A DNA stretch of 64,000 nt from Rahnella rivi (GCF_019049655.1 NZ_JAFMOX010000062.1:217339-281338), one strand, 5' to 3'; shown: positions 24,712 to 33,507, counted from the stretch's first letter. The notes: a model not told the origin generated them from the letters alone. Made by a program: numbers and translations.

Positions 24712-26217
24712 TCAGATGAGCTTTAGCGCAATCCAGTACAACAGGCCGGAAAGGACAATCGAGACTGGCAGGGTTAAGATCCAGGCCATCGCGATGTTTT
24801 TCACGGTCTTCGACTGCACACCGCCACCGTCCACAATCATGGTGCCCGCCACCGCAGAGGACAACACGTGTGTCGTGGAAACCGGCATACCCGTGTAGCT
24901 GGCAACACCGATAGACACCGCCGCAGTAAGCTGTGCTGACAGGCCCTGTGCGTAGGTCATGCCTTTCTTACCAATCTTCTCGCCAATGGTGGTCGCAACG
25001 CGCTTCCAGCCAATCATGGTGCCCAGCGCCAGTGCCAGAGCCACAGCGATGATGATCCAGATCGGAGCATATTCCACGGTTTGAAGAATGTCGGTTTTCA
25101 GTTCACCCAGGAAGCGTTTATCCGCAGGTGACGTTTCCGGCAGCTTAGCGACTTTATCTGCCGTATCAGACACGCACATCAGCAGGCGACGCATATGGCT
25201 GCGTTCATCCGGTGACAATGCGCTGTAGGACGGAAGATTGGTCAGCAGAGTTTGCGCACGGCCAATAGCATCAAGCGCATGGCTGCTGTCGCAATGGAAC
25301 ACTTTTGCTGCATCGGTCGGGGCGATATTCACGTCTGGCGCAGGCACCAGAGGCGTTTGTGCTACCACGTGGGGTACCGCATCAACGTGCTGCTGATAAT
25401 ACTGCCCGAGGTGCGTCACGGCGTCGCGGGTACGGGTAATGTCGTAACCGGTGGCGCTCATGTTCAGCACAAAACCTGCCGGAGCCACACCAATCAGAAC
25501 CAGCATGATAAGACCGATACCTTTCTGACCGTCGTTAGCGCCGTGAGAGAAGCTCACGCCGATAGCCGACAGGATCAGGCCAATACGGGTCCAGAACGGC
25601 GGCTTTTTCTTGCCGTCTTTCTTTTCACGTTCAGCAGGCGTCAGGTGGATACGGGCATGTTTCTTGTTGCCGCTCCAGTAGCGACGTAACAGGAAAATCA
25701 TGGTCCCCGCCACAATCATCCCGACCAGAGGCGAGATAATCAGAGAGGCAAAAATACCGATCATTTTTGGGATGTTTAATGCATCGACCACGGACGTGTG
25801 AGTCATTAATGCATTGGTCAACCCGACACCAATGATGGCGCCGATCAGCGTATGGGAGCTGGACGCCGGCAGGCCGAAATACCAGGTGCCGAGGTTCCAG
25901 ATGATCGCTGCCAGTAACATCGAGAACACCATGGCAAGGCCATGAGTGGAACCCACGTTGAGCAGAAGATCGGTTGGAAGCAAATGGACGATGGCATAAG
26001 CCACACTCAAACCACCGAGTATGACGCCAAGAAAGTTAAACACACCCGCCATCACGACCGCTAATTGCGAACGCATTGCCCGGGTATAGATGACGGTTGC
26101 TACTGCATTGGCCGTATCATGAAAACCGTTAATGGCTTCATAGAACAGGACAAACAGTAACGCGAGAATCAATAACGAACCGGTATGAATATCCAACCCG
26201 GCAAATAGATGCAGCAT
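24712..26217 (-). CDS. pitA: Low-affinity inorganic phosphate transporter
   Basis: A 501-residue inner-membrane symporter for metal-phosphate with protons. The two PD001131-type signatures are visible: GFHDTANAVATVI near residue 32 and FSHGANDGQKGIG near residue 225, with about ten membrane segments and a soluble loop in the middle (residues ~260-380). Length and sequence agree with E. coli PitA (499). It is convergent with uspB, as in relatives. Confidence 0.97.
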   Translation of the reverse strand: MLHLFAGLDIHTGSLLILALLFVLFYEAINGFHDTANAVATVIYTRAMRSQLAVVMAGVFNFLGVILGGLSVAYAIVHLLPTDLLLNVGSTHGLAMVFSMLLAAIIWNLGTWYFGLPASSSHTLIGAIIGVGLTNALMTHTSVVDALNIPKMIGIFASLIISPLVGMIVAGTMIFLLRRYWSGNKKHARIHLTPAEREKKDGKKKPPFWTRIGLILSAIGVSFSHGANDGQKGIGLIMLVLIGVAPAGFVLNMSATGYDITRTRDAVTHLGQYYQQHVDAVPHVVAQTPLVPAPDVNIAPTDAAKVFHCDSSHALDAIGRAQTLLTNLPSYSALSPDERSHMRRLLMCVSDTADKVAKLPETSPADKRFLGELKTDILQTVEYAPIWIIIAVALALALGTMIGWKRVATTIGEKIGKKGMTYAQGLSAQLTAAVSIGVASYTGMPVSTTHVLSSAVAGTMIVDGGGVQSKTVKNIAMAWILTLPVSIVLSGLLYWIALKLI

Positions 26218-26539
26218 AATTGTTACGCCAGTTAGTGGTCATGAACGCCGCGCATTATCTGCGAGAACAGGGGGCCGATAAAAGGAAAATATGACATTTT
26301 TTTGATTAAAAACAGTTCAAAAAATGTTGCAATGTAGATTAACTTTTTATTAATCAGCAGGTTGTTGGGTCTTTGTCGTTTGAAACATTTGCTTACTTTG
26401 CCTCATGCAATGCCCCTGTGACTGGTTTATACCCCGTCAGTCCCTTACAATCCGCGACGCGCAGCGGTCAAAATCCTCCTGTGCGCAGGGCGTATCCTAT
26501 TTAAAACGTAGCTGAATTTTCCGGAAAGAGAGGCCAAAA
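26218..26539. other. Intergenic region between pitA and yhiN
   Basis: AT-rich near pitA, with no gene or strong motif recognised. It must carry the divergent promoters of both genes. Confidence 0.5.
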
Positions 26540-27742
26540 GTGGAACAGGTTGATGTGGTAGTCATAGGTGCGGGTGCGGCAGGCATGTTCTGTGCAGCGC
26601 AGGCCGGACAGGGTGGCTGCCGGGTTCTGCTGCTGGATAATGGTAAGAAAACCGGACGTAAAATTTTGATGTCGGGGGGCGGACGCTGCAATTTTACTAA
26701 TCTGTATGCCGAACCGGCCGCCTATCTTTCCGAAAACCCGCATTTCTGCAAATCCGCCCTGGCGCGTTACACCCAGTGGGATTTTATCGACATGGTCAAC
26801 CGCTACAACATCGCCTGGCACGAGAAAACCCTCGGTCAGCTTTTTTGCGATGACTCCGCACAGCAAATCGTGGCGCTGCTGGATAAAGAATGCGAACTGG
26901 GCAATGTCGATGTCCGGTTGCGCAGTGAGATTTCCGACGTACAGAAAACGGAAAATGGCTTTGTCATCAAGGTGAACGGCTCAACTGTAAGCACTCACTC
27001 ACTTGTTGTTGCGAGTGGGGGGCTTTCCATGCCGGGGCTGGGCGCGACGCCGTTCGGTTACCGTCTGGCGGAGCAGTTTGGGCTGAAAGTATTGCCGACC
27101 CGCGCCGGTCTGGTGCCCTTTACCCTGCACAAACCGCTGCTGGATCACCTGCAAACCCTCTCGGGCGTGTCAGTGCCTGCGGTGCTGACCGCAGAAGACG
27201 GCACGGTTTTCCGTGAAAGCATTCTCTTTACCCATCGCGGCATGTCCGGCCCGGCCGTTTTACAGCTTTCCAGCTACTGGCTGCCTGGTGAGTTTGTGAG
27301 CGTTAACTTACTGCCTGATGTCGATCTGGCGGCGTTTCTCAATGACCAGCGGCAGGAACATCCTAATCAAAGCCTGAAAAATACGCTGGCGATGCAACTG
27401 CCGAAGCGTCTGGTGGAATGTCTGCAAACGCTCGGCCAGTTGCCGGACGTGACGCTGAAACAGCTCAACGTGCCGCAACAGGCGGAACTGGTTGAACAAC
27501 TGCAAAACTGGCAGGTGCAGCCGAACGGCACCGAAGGTTACCGCACGGCGGAAGTGACGCTCGGCGGTGTCGATACCAGGGAGTTGTCTTCTAAAACCAT
27601 GGCCGCTGCGAAAGTGCCGGGTCTGTACTTTATCGGTGAAGTGGTGGACGTGACTGGCTGGCTGGGCGGTTACAATTTTCAGTGGGCGTGGAGTTCCGCG
27701 TGGGCGTGTGCGCAGGATCTGGTGGCTGAGTTGGAACAATAA
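26540..27742 (+). CDS. yhiN: YhiN-family flavoprotein (HI0933-like)
   Basis: A 400-residue predicted FAD-dependent oxidoreductase. VVVIGAGAAGMFCAAQAG at the N-terminus is the dinucleotide-binding fold, KILMSGGGRCNFTN is the family signature, and GEVVDVTGWLGGYNFQWAWSSAW closes the FAD site. Its substrate is unknown, though related proteins reduce or oxidise small metabolites. The gene is next to pitA as in E. coli. Its end marks the left border of the accessory island. Confidence 0.93.
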   Translation: MEQVDVVVIGAGAAGMFCAAQAGQGGCRVLLLDNGKKTGRKILMSGGGRCNFTNLYAEPAAYLSENPHFCKSALARYTQWDFIDMVNRYNIAWHEKTLGQLFCDDSAQQIVALLDKECELGNVDVRLRSEISDVQKTENGFVIKVNGSTVSTHSLVVASGGLSMPGLGATPFGYRLAEQFGLKVLPTRAGLVPFTLHKPLLDHLQTLSGVSVPAVLTAEDGTVFRESILFTHRGMSGPAVLQLSSYWLPGEFVSVNLLPDVDLAAFLNDQRQEHPNQSLKNTLAMQLPKRLVECLQTLGQLPDVTLKQLNVPQQAELVEQLQNWQVQPNGTEGYRTAEVTLGGVDTRELSSKTMAAAKVPGLYFIGEVVDVTGWLGGYNFQWAWSSAWACAQDLVAELEQ

Positions 27743-27787
27743 ATTTTGTACACTAATTACACTCTATCATGTCAGCATTGGTGGATT

Positions 27788-28972
27788 TGTAAGTATCCCA
27801 CCAAAACCGCCCATTCACTTTTAGAGATCTTCCGACATACTGATTATGTCACCTGGGGAGATCGCTATGCGTAAGATCCGATTCACCGGGCACCAGATCA
27901 TCGCCGTCCTGAAATCAGTCGAGACTGGCAGGACAGTCAAAGATGTCTGTCGCGAGGCCGGTATTTCCGAAGCCAGCTACTACAACTGAAAAGTGAAATA
28001 TGGCGGGATGGAAGCCGCTGATATCAAAAAAATCAAAGATCTTGAGGACGAGAATCGTCGTCTGAAGCAGATGTTTGCCGATCTGAGTTTGGAATGCCGG
28101 GCATTGAAAGATGTCATCGAAAAAAAGCTTTAAAACCAGCGATAAAGCGTGAGCTCGTCAGCTATCTGACAACACAGTTTACGATGAGCATACGCCTGGC
28201 ATGCAGGATGTTATCGCTGAGCAGGACCGTATTTCGTTATCAACCGGAGATCCAGAGGCTGACTGAGGCAGCTGATCGCTATCCCCGCTACGGATTTAAG
28301 AAGCTTTTTCAGGTGCTTCGCAGGCAGGGGGGCGTCTGGAACCAAAAGCGTGTACACCGGATTTACTGTCTGCTAAAACTGAATTTTCGTCGTAAAGGTA
28401 AAAACGCCTGCCGATGCGCAATCTGGCTCCGCTGGCAACGCCGGAAGCATTCAACCAAAGCTGGTCGATTGATTTTATGCACGACGCCCTGGCATGTGGC
28501 CGACGTTTTCGGACCTTTAACGTCGTGGATGATTTTAACCGCGAGGCTCTGGCCATCGAAATTGACCTGAATATCCCGGCACAGCGTGTCGTCCGGGTGC
28601 TGGACAGAATAGCGGCAAACCGTGGATATCCGCTGAAAATGCAGATGGATAAACGGGCCGGAACTGATATCGCTGGCTCTGGCACAATGGGCTGAGGACC
28701 ATGGCGTAATGCTGGAATTTATCAAGCAAGGCAAACCGACGCAAAATGCATTCATTGAATGTTTTAACTGAACGTATCGGACCGAAATACTGGATTTTTA
28801 TCTGTTCAGAATACTAAATGAAGCACGGGAAATAACGGAACGCTGGCTGAATGAATACAACCGTGAGCGGCCCCATGAATCCCTTAATAACCTGACTCCG
28901 GAAGAATACCGGCTGATGGCTGAGAAGACGAAAAACTCAAAAGTGTGTGGAACTAAAACGGGTGTACTTACA
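27788..28972 (+). mobile_element. Degenerate IS3-family element (IS407-like group)
   Basis: A full-length but dead insertion sequence of about 1.2 kb. The ends carry TGTAAGTA and its complement TACTTACA. Two overlapping reading frames correspond to OrfA and OrfB, each broken by stops or frameshifts. No clear target duplication is seen at its flanks, suggesting old insertion or later rearrangement. Confidence 0.85.
27867..28133 (+). pseudogene. IS3-family OrfA with in-frame stop
   Basis: It encodes the helix-turn-helix protein of the element: MRKIRFTGHQIIAVLKSVE, VKDVCREAGISEASYYN, then TGA at 27987-27989 where relatives have tryptophan. The frame continues with MEAADIKKIKDLEDENRRL, the leucine-zipper part. 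One base change (TGG to TGA) explains the break. Confidence 0.85.
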
Positions 28973-28978
28973 ACTTAA
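28094..28978 (+). pseudogene. IS3-family OrfB transposase, multiply broken
   Basis: The DDE transposase of the element. The first part runs to about 28410 (RYPRYGFKKLFQVLRRQGG), then a frameshift moves it to QSWSIDFMHDAL (first Asp), a second frameshift near 28655 follows at MDKRAG where NGPE is expected, and a TGA at 28769-28771 follows NAFIECFN (Glu region). The end, ERPHESLNNLTPEEYRLMAEK, is recognisable. At least three lesions rule out activity. Confidence 0.85.
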
Positions 28979-29346
28979 GCTACTGATTATAAAGGGAAAA
29001 GCGGCGTCACGGGGTGGAAGAGGGTAAAGTTGGGCAGTCTAGGGGTAAACTCCAATTGATAAAAGTGCCGTGGATCAGTAGAGCCTCGCATGCTCGGCAA
29101 GGAGTCAAACTGGCCTGACGTAAGGCTAAATAGCATGTGTTCAGTTTCGCTGGGTGGCTGAATTATTAATATGGTAATATCATTGATATGCGGGAAGGTT
29201 GTGAGAAAGTGAGATCACCCTAAGGTAGGGTGACTTTTTCAGACGTAATATCGGTCAGGTGAATATTTTATCAGTTCCAAGACGATGCGTTATAAATTTC
29301 AGCACATAGTCATATCGGAATAATTATATATAGGCAGGTGATTAAA
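28979..29346. other. Intergenic region between dead IS and immunity gene
   Basis: No gene is recognised in this 368-base region. It contains the hairpin at 29215-29238 and the likely constitutive promoter of the immunity gene, in AT-rich sequence before 29338. Confidence 0.5.
29215..29238 (+). terminator. Orphan terminator-like hairpin
   Basis: TCACCCTA, three bases, TAGGGTGA, then CTTTTT. It has the form of a rho-independent terminator but no gene ends before it on this strand, so it may belong to a lost gene or an unrecognised short RNA. Confidence 0.6.
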
Positions 29347-29892
29347 ATGAAAAGTGGCACAGTTACCCACACACCTAACAGCAATATTGCAAAGAGGATG
29401 TATATCTTTCTAATCATTACAGCCTCACCCTTGCTGGTATTCCTCGCCATTGATCTGTACAACCCGGAGTCTTCCTTACTTCACAATTTAACCTCCATTT
29501 CTAATAGTCTCCCAACGCTACACTCAATGACTAACCTGTCACTGAGCTCAGTAATGAGCGCGTATTGCAAGACAGCTCCGGTTTGGGCATTAATTCTTGT
29601 TATATTTTCATATAAAGAATTACGTTTAAAAACAGACCAAACTATATCAACGCTCATCACGACATTAATTTTATTTTCAATTTTATATTTAGGCATGGTG
29701 TCTTTATTATTATTTAACAACGTCGAGCTTACAGAGTCTGGAAGGCTGTTGAGAATGATGTCTTCAAATGATTATTTGCTCACCTTACTATTCATAGCTA
29801 TATTTTCTGTAATATTTATTTTTACTACCTATTATGCATTATTTATATACGCGTTTTACAAAACGAATAATTCAACCAAAACCGCTCACTAA
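29347..29892 (+). CDS. Colicin A-type immunity protein
   Basis: A 181-residue protein with four hydrophobic segments (about residues 18-38, 73-92, 103-125 and 145-170), as in immunity proteins against pore-forming colicins of the A/B/N group (E. coli Cai 178 residues). YCKTAPVWALIL and VELTESGRLLRMMSSND resemble Cai stretches as I recall them. Such proteins sit in the inner membrane and block the colicin pore. The ATG at 29347 has AGGTGA six bases upstream; the GTG at 29338 is less likely. It is convergent with the colicin gene, with 101 bases between, the standard layout for pore-forming colicins. Confidence 0.88.
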   Translation: MKSGTVTHTPNSNIAKRMYIFLIITASPLLVFLAIDLYNPESSLLHNLTSISNSLPTLHSMTNLSLSSVMSAYCKTAPVWALILVIFSYKELRLKTDQTISTLITTLILFSILYLGMVSLLLFNNVELTESGRLLRMMSSNDYLLTLLFIAIFSVIFIFTTYYALFIYAFYKTNNSTKTAH

Positions 29893-29993
29893 CAACTGAC
29901 TTTACCGAATTTATTGCCAAACCTTGTAAATTGAAGAAGCCCTCCTATCAGAGGGCTTATGAAAACACGTAGCGAAGAGGTGTACTTTAAGAA

Positions 29994-31331
29994 TTAATGC
30001 GCCTGTCGGATAACTTCGTTATTTATCTTGTCGACGAGTTTATCATCGATAAGTGATGCAGCCAGAGTTATCCCAATAATTCCTGCGATGGTTACTGCAG
30101 TTACCGGAAGGCCGACAGTGGTAGCCACAACCGGTGCTACATAGGCAAGTATCCCTAGCGCTATTCCCGTCGCCATACCGCTTAATACCCAGGACTCCAC
30201 TTCTAAAATCAGAGGACTCCAGTTGCCCGTCTGATAGCCTTCGATCGACTTCTCACGGACTTTATCAATTTTAATCACCACGTCAGCCGCAGTGAACGTT
30301 TTACCAAGAAAACCAAGTTTATAGGCCATATCCGTCGCATTAAGATGGTTCCAGGCGTTAACAATAGCGTCCCTGTCTCCGGCATTAATCCTCATGCCTG
30401 GATTTTGTAAAACCCTGTTCAGTGCTGCCATCGCATCGGCATGGGTGCGAATGGTCTTCCCCTGAAAATTCCTAATGTCCGCCGCGATTTCATTGGCGAC
30501 ACTTTTATACTTCTCGCCAAGAGTTTTACTGGCCTCTTGACCCACGGCGATAATAACATCGCTTGTTTGAATCAATAAATCACGCTCTTCCGCCAACTTT
30601 GACTGAATGAAGTCTTTAACTGCGGCCGCTGCAAGTTTCGGAAATCCTCCTTCTGGTCCTTTCCAGTTATTAAATTTAGTCGAGATACTATTAGGGTTAC
30701 CGTTATTTACCGTGACGTCAACATAGCTATCAGGTGCATAATCAAAAACAGCTCTGTAAGTATAAGGCCCGGTAATCGTCAGGCTTTTTACAGTAATGTC
30801 AGTGGCAAAATCTTTCGCGGAAGAATATGTACCGGTTTTGGGGTCATAAGACCAGCCAATCAGTCCACTTGAAGTAAATGCTTCGCCTGAGGCTGGAACA
30901 GAGTCGCCTAAGATTTTTGCGTTGTCAGAGGCTCTGGTATGACCGGTTGCAAGACTACCAATGGCAAGTTTTGTACCTTGAACATCAATCCCCATAACCA
31001 AACCGGCAAGGCCAATTTGGCTAGCCTGAGTGACGTCAAGTTCCGTTACCGAAATACTCAGTACTCCACTTTTAGAAATGCTTTGAATAGTCACTTTTGC
31101 ATAAGGATTGATTTTACGTGCTGACGCTATTAAAGAAGACAATTTTTTAATAACGGCAGGATCTTTTCTAATTTCAGAAATTTGCTTCTGCTGCGGATTC
31201 GCTGTGCCACTGCCACCACTGCTGTTATTGCCACTATTACCGTTTGAGCCACCTCCCGGAGTTGTGCCACCGCCGCTTTCAGAACTCCAGCCAGTACCGT
31301 CACCATATCCACCATAGTTAAAACCAGGCAT
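29994..31331 (-). CDS. Pore-forming bacteriocin, colicin A-like
   Basis: A 445-residue colicin. Residues 1-45 are glycine-rich, beginning MPGFNYGGYGDGTGWSSE; DGTGW (11-15) matches the TolB box of group A colicins. Residues ~50-240 are a central, presumably receptor-binding domain ending in NNWKGPEGG. Residues ~248-445 are the pore-forming domain (EKYKSVANEIAADIRNF; EKSIEGYQTGNWSPL) with a hydrophobic hairpin at 382-428. The long coiled coil of colicin A (592 residues) is absent. It should use the Tol system to enter related bacteria and depolarise the inner membrane. AAGGA lies nine bases before the ATG. No signal peptide, as expected. No lysis gene follows. Confidence 0.92.
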   Translation of the reverse strand: MPGFNYGGYGDGTGWSSESGGGTTPGGGSNGNSGNNSSGGSGTANPQQKQISEIRKDPAVIKKLSSLIASARKINPYAKVTIQSISKSGVLSISVTELDVTQASQIGLAGLVMGIDVQGTKLAIGSLATGHTRASDNAKILGDSVPASGEAFTSSGLIGWSYDPKTGTYSSAKDFATDITVKSLTITGPYTYRAVFDYAPDSYVDVTVNNGNPNSISTKFNNWKGPEGGFPKLAAAAVKDFIQSKLAEERDLLIQTSDVIIAVGQEASKTLGEKYKSVANEIAADIRNFQGKTIRTHADAMAALNRVLQNPGMRINAGDRDAIVNAWNHLNATDMAYKLGFLGKTFTAADVVIKIDKVREKSIEGYQTGNWSPLILEVESWVLSGMATGIALGILAYVAPVVATTVGLPVTAVTIAGIIGITLAASLIDDKLVDKINNEVIRQAH

Positions 31332-31428
31332 ATTTAGGTATCCTTATGTTTTGAAATTAAAAGAGTCAAAGCACCTTTATAAAACCTATGATATTAGGGG
31401 TTTTAATGGCCTTTAAACCAGAAGACTA

Positions 31429-31456
31429 TGTATATGTATACACAGTGAGCAGACAA
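31429..31456 (-). promoter_or_regulatory. Candidate colicin promoter with imperfect LexA half-site
   Basis: Read on the minus strand, TTGTCT (-35) and TATACA (-10) are 16 bases apart. They enclose CTGTGTATACATATAC, which matches the left half and AT core of a LexA box but lacks the final CAG at standard spacing. Colicin genes are normally SOS-controlled, so this is a probable but degenerate SOS promoter. Confidence 0.5.
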
Positions 31457-31461
31457 TATTC

Positions 31462-32251
31462 GTTAGATTGAGCAGCATCAAGGCGTACAAAGCGTGCCGT
31501 AGATGGCACAACAGAAGGAGGGAAAACGATCGGTAGGGCGGGTGACTTTGTGTGTAAACCCTCATCCTGTTAAAGCAGAATTAGGGAGTCCGCGGAGAAA
31601 CCCCAATCTCAGAAAAGAGAGAGTGACTGAACGCGGGAAGGGCGAAATACGCTGCCCCCGCCGCGGGGATCGGGTAGAGCAGATAAGAGTGGGGCGGAAG
31701 CAAAAACTTTAAAATTGCACGTGTCAAGCCGCTATCCGGGATGAGATAATGATGTTCATGAAGCCAAAGACAATATGAACAGCCAATATTCCGCCAGACT
31801 AATCTGTCGCGGAAATATCTACTGTATTTGTTATACCTGAACAAGTATGCGGGGAAGAATTGCCTTGATAAAAGTTTTGTTGAGGTAAGTACTATATTAA
31901 CGGCACAGTAAGGAGTGTAGTGGTTTACTGAGAGTGGGAATAGCTAATCAGGGTGGAGGAGGAGATTGGTAAAATCTATCAACTCAGGGCGACTACGCCG
32001 CGTCATCGGCGCGATAAAACAGCAGCGTCATATTTGACAATTTTGCGCGCTTCTTTTTAAACCCATGATGGCGGGAAATTTCTCAGTGCCTGTCGCTGGT
32101 CAATTATTTTTCTGACATGTAGTCCGGCATCGAGTTGAGGGGTAGGCATTTTTTGCTGGTAATTTGTGTTTACCCAAATTAAGCTACCAGGGGTCAGTTT
32201 GGATATCGGAAATTATTGTACAGCACACCTTTAATATTTAGAGAAAACTCA
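31462..32251. other. Intergenic region, no recognised gene
   Basis: The left part (31490-31720) is unusually GC- and purine-rich for this island and contains a 69-codon plus-strand frame with arginine-rich low-complexity sequence that I do not accept as a gene. Around 32030-32180, the minus strand holds a short open stretch (LDAGLHVRKIIDQRQALRNFPPSW) that could be a remnant of a lost gene. The rest shows nothing recognisable. Confidence 0.45.
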
Positions 32252-32698
32252 ATGAAAAGAATAATATTTAGCATCCTGTTATGTGGTCTTTTTTCTGGCT
32301 GTTCAATTTCAGTTTTTGGCCCACCAAAAGTTGTAGATTACAAAGGATCTGATTACGCTATTTTAAGTGTAAAAGAAGAGGGCAGTTTAACAATACTCAG
32401 AACCTATGAGTTACAGAATGGTTGCTATAAAAAAATAAAATCAGAAACACTTGTAGAAGCTACATTTAATCGACCTGAAGTTATCAGATACACTGAACAT
32501 AAGATCAAGGGCGGGGGTTATTATGCGCTCGTTTACATTTATACTACTAGTTCCGCTGGACGGCAATTTCAACACGAATTATTGCAAACACTCATACCCG
32601 TGGCAGGGCATAACTACAATGAAAGCCGTGTAGACCTAACAACTAAGACACCTATACAGACATGGTCTTTGGATCAACGCTGTCGTGGTCTAATTTAA
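32252..32698 (+). CDS. Small putative lipoprotein, unknown function
   Basis: A 148-residue protein with a clear lipoprotein signal: MKRIIFSILLCGLFSGC, cleaved before Cys17, then SIS, so outer-membrane sorting is likely. The mature part is a beta-rich domain (YAILSVKEEGSLTILRTYEL) with three further cysteines or fewer and no family I recognise. The start at 32252 is chosen because the signal peptide begins there; an upstream ATG at 32216 adds 12 residues that spoil it. Its AT-rich sequence differs from the core genome and it stands alone between the colicin locus and IS fragments. Confidence 0.7.
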   Translation: MKRIIFSILLCGLFSGCSISVFGPPKVVDYKGSDYAILSVKEEGSLTILRTYELQNGCYKKIKSETLVEATFNRPEVIRYTEHKIKGGGYYALVYIYTTSSAGRQFQHELLQTLIPVAGHNYNESRVDLTTKTPIQTWSLDQRCRGLI

Positions 32699-32734
32699 AT
32701 TAAGTGACCATTATTCACATATTGGGGTTCTACG

Positions 32735-32896
32735 CGCTTTGTTGAATAAATCGACCTTTTGGCCTTAGTCAGGATCAGATCACCACACTCCTGATCCTGC
32801 AGCGATATCACGTGGCAAAATAAAAGTTCAAAATTACCAACTGGGCTACCTACAACAACGCGCTCATCAATCAGGGCTCACTGACATTCTGGTGAC
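32735..32896 (+). mobile_element. IS5-family (IS903-like) left-end fragment
   Basis: CTTTGTTGAATAAATC is the typical inverted-repeat end of IS903-group elements. A broken transposase start follows: GTGGCAAAATAA AAGTTC reads VAK-stop-KFKITNWATYNNALINQG, matching the conserved transposase N-terminus with an in-frame TAA. Only about 160 bases remain. Confidence 0.8.
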
Positions 32897-32920
32897 CTGC
32901 TCCAGGATTAGATACAAGGC

Positions 32921-33020
32921 TCAATTAGTAATGTCGGATCCTTCTCTCTCAGAATTACCCTTTCTCCAGCCCGCTGCAAATTCAGACGGCGTCTGATAAT
33001 TTAGAATCAGGCGGAAAAAT
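32921..33020 (-). mobile_element. 3' end fragment of an IS3-family transposase
   Basis: The minus strand encodes LNYQTPSEFAAGWRKGN and ends DITN before the stop at 32921, matching the C-terminus of IS3-family OrfB proteins (usually GYQTPSEFAA). Sequence further upstream loses resemblance. It abuts the IS903 fragment, so one element probably inserted into the other. Confidence 0.7.
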
Positions 33021-33371
33021 GCGGTATTGAACTTAATTTCGACCGTTATTACAGCGTCCGCACTGCGAATATTCGAACAGCTACAGTTAAAGGAGTCTTT
33101 AATCCTCTTAGTTTGGTCGAACAAAGTGTCGCCCGTTTGCGGCGTGACGATGACAAGGATGAAGCCTCCTCTTAGGGGTAGGAGAATGCTCCTGACCTTA
33201 CAGTTATATATGTAGGCAGAGCTTCCAATATTCACACACTACTCTTGCATTTAAGTGTAATATTTTCAGTGAGTTAATCTGAAACCCCAAAAGATAGAGG
33301 CCGCATCCTGGAGCGTATTCTTCTTGAGGTAGTTGGAAAGAGGTTAATTAAAAGCTACATGCAGGCGATTA

Positions 33372-33426
33372 GTGTACAAACTTTATTATTCCAAAATGAC
33401 CTTGTGTACAAAGTTTATTGTTCCAA
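33372..33426. repeat. Direct repeat pair, transposon-end-like
   Basis: Two 23-base copies (33372-33394 and 33404-33426), differing at two positions, begin GTGTACAAA and end TTCCAA with period 32. Tandem sites of about 22 bases starting TGTACA-like are found at the ends of Tn7-like and Tn552-like transposons, bound by the transposase. No transposase gene is present here. Confidence 0.55.
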
Positions 33427-33507
33427 CATAGTGGCTGGCCGCGTCAGCTAACCCAACTCATCAATTCCACACCGAGACTGGCTGCCAGTTATCACGGCGA
33501 TGAATAC

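Noticed and set aside
31503..31712. 69-codon arginine-rich frame in the island
   Set aside because: No ribosome site fitting the start, biased composition from the GC-rich stretch, and no recognised homologue.
33372..33426. Possible CRISPR array
   Set aside because: Only two imperfect copies with a nine-base gap, no further units and no cas genes; transposon-end sites fit better.
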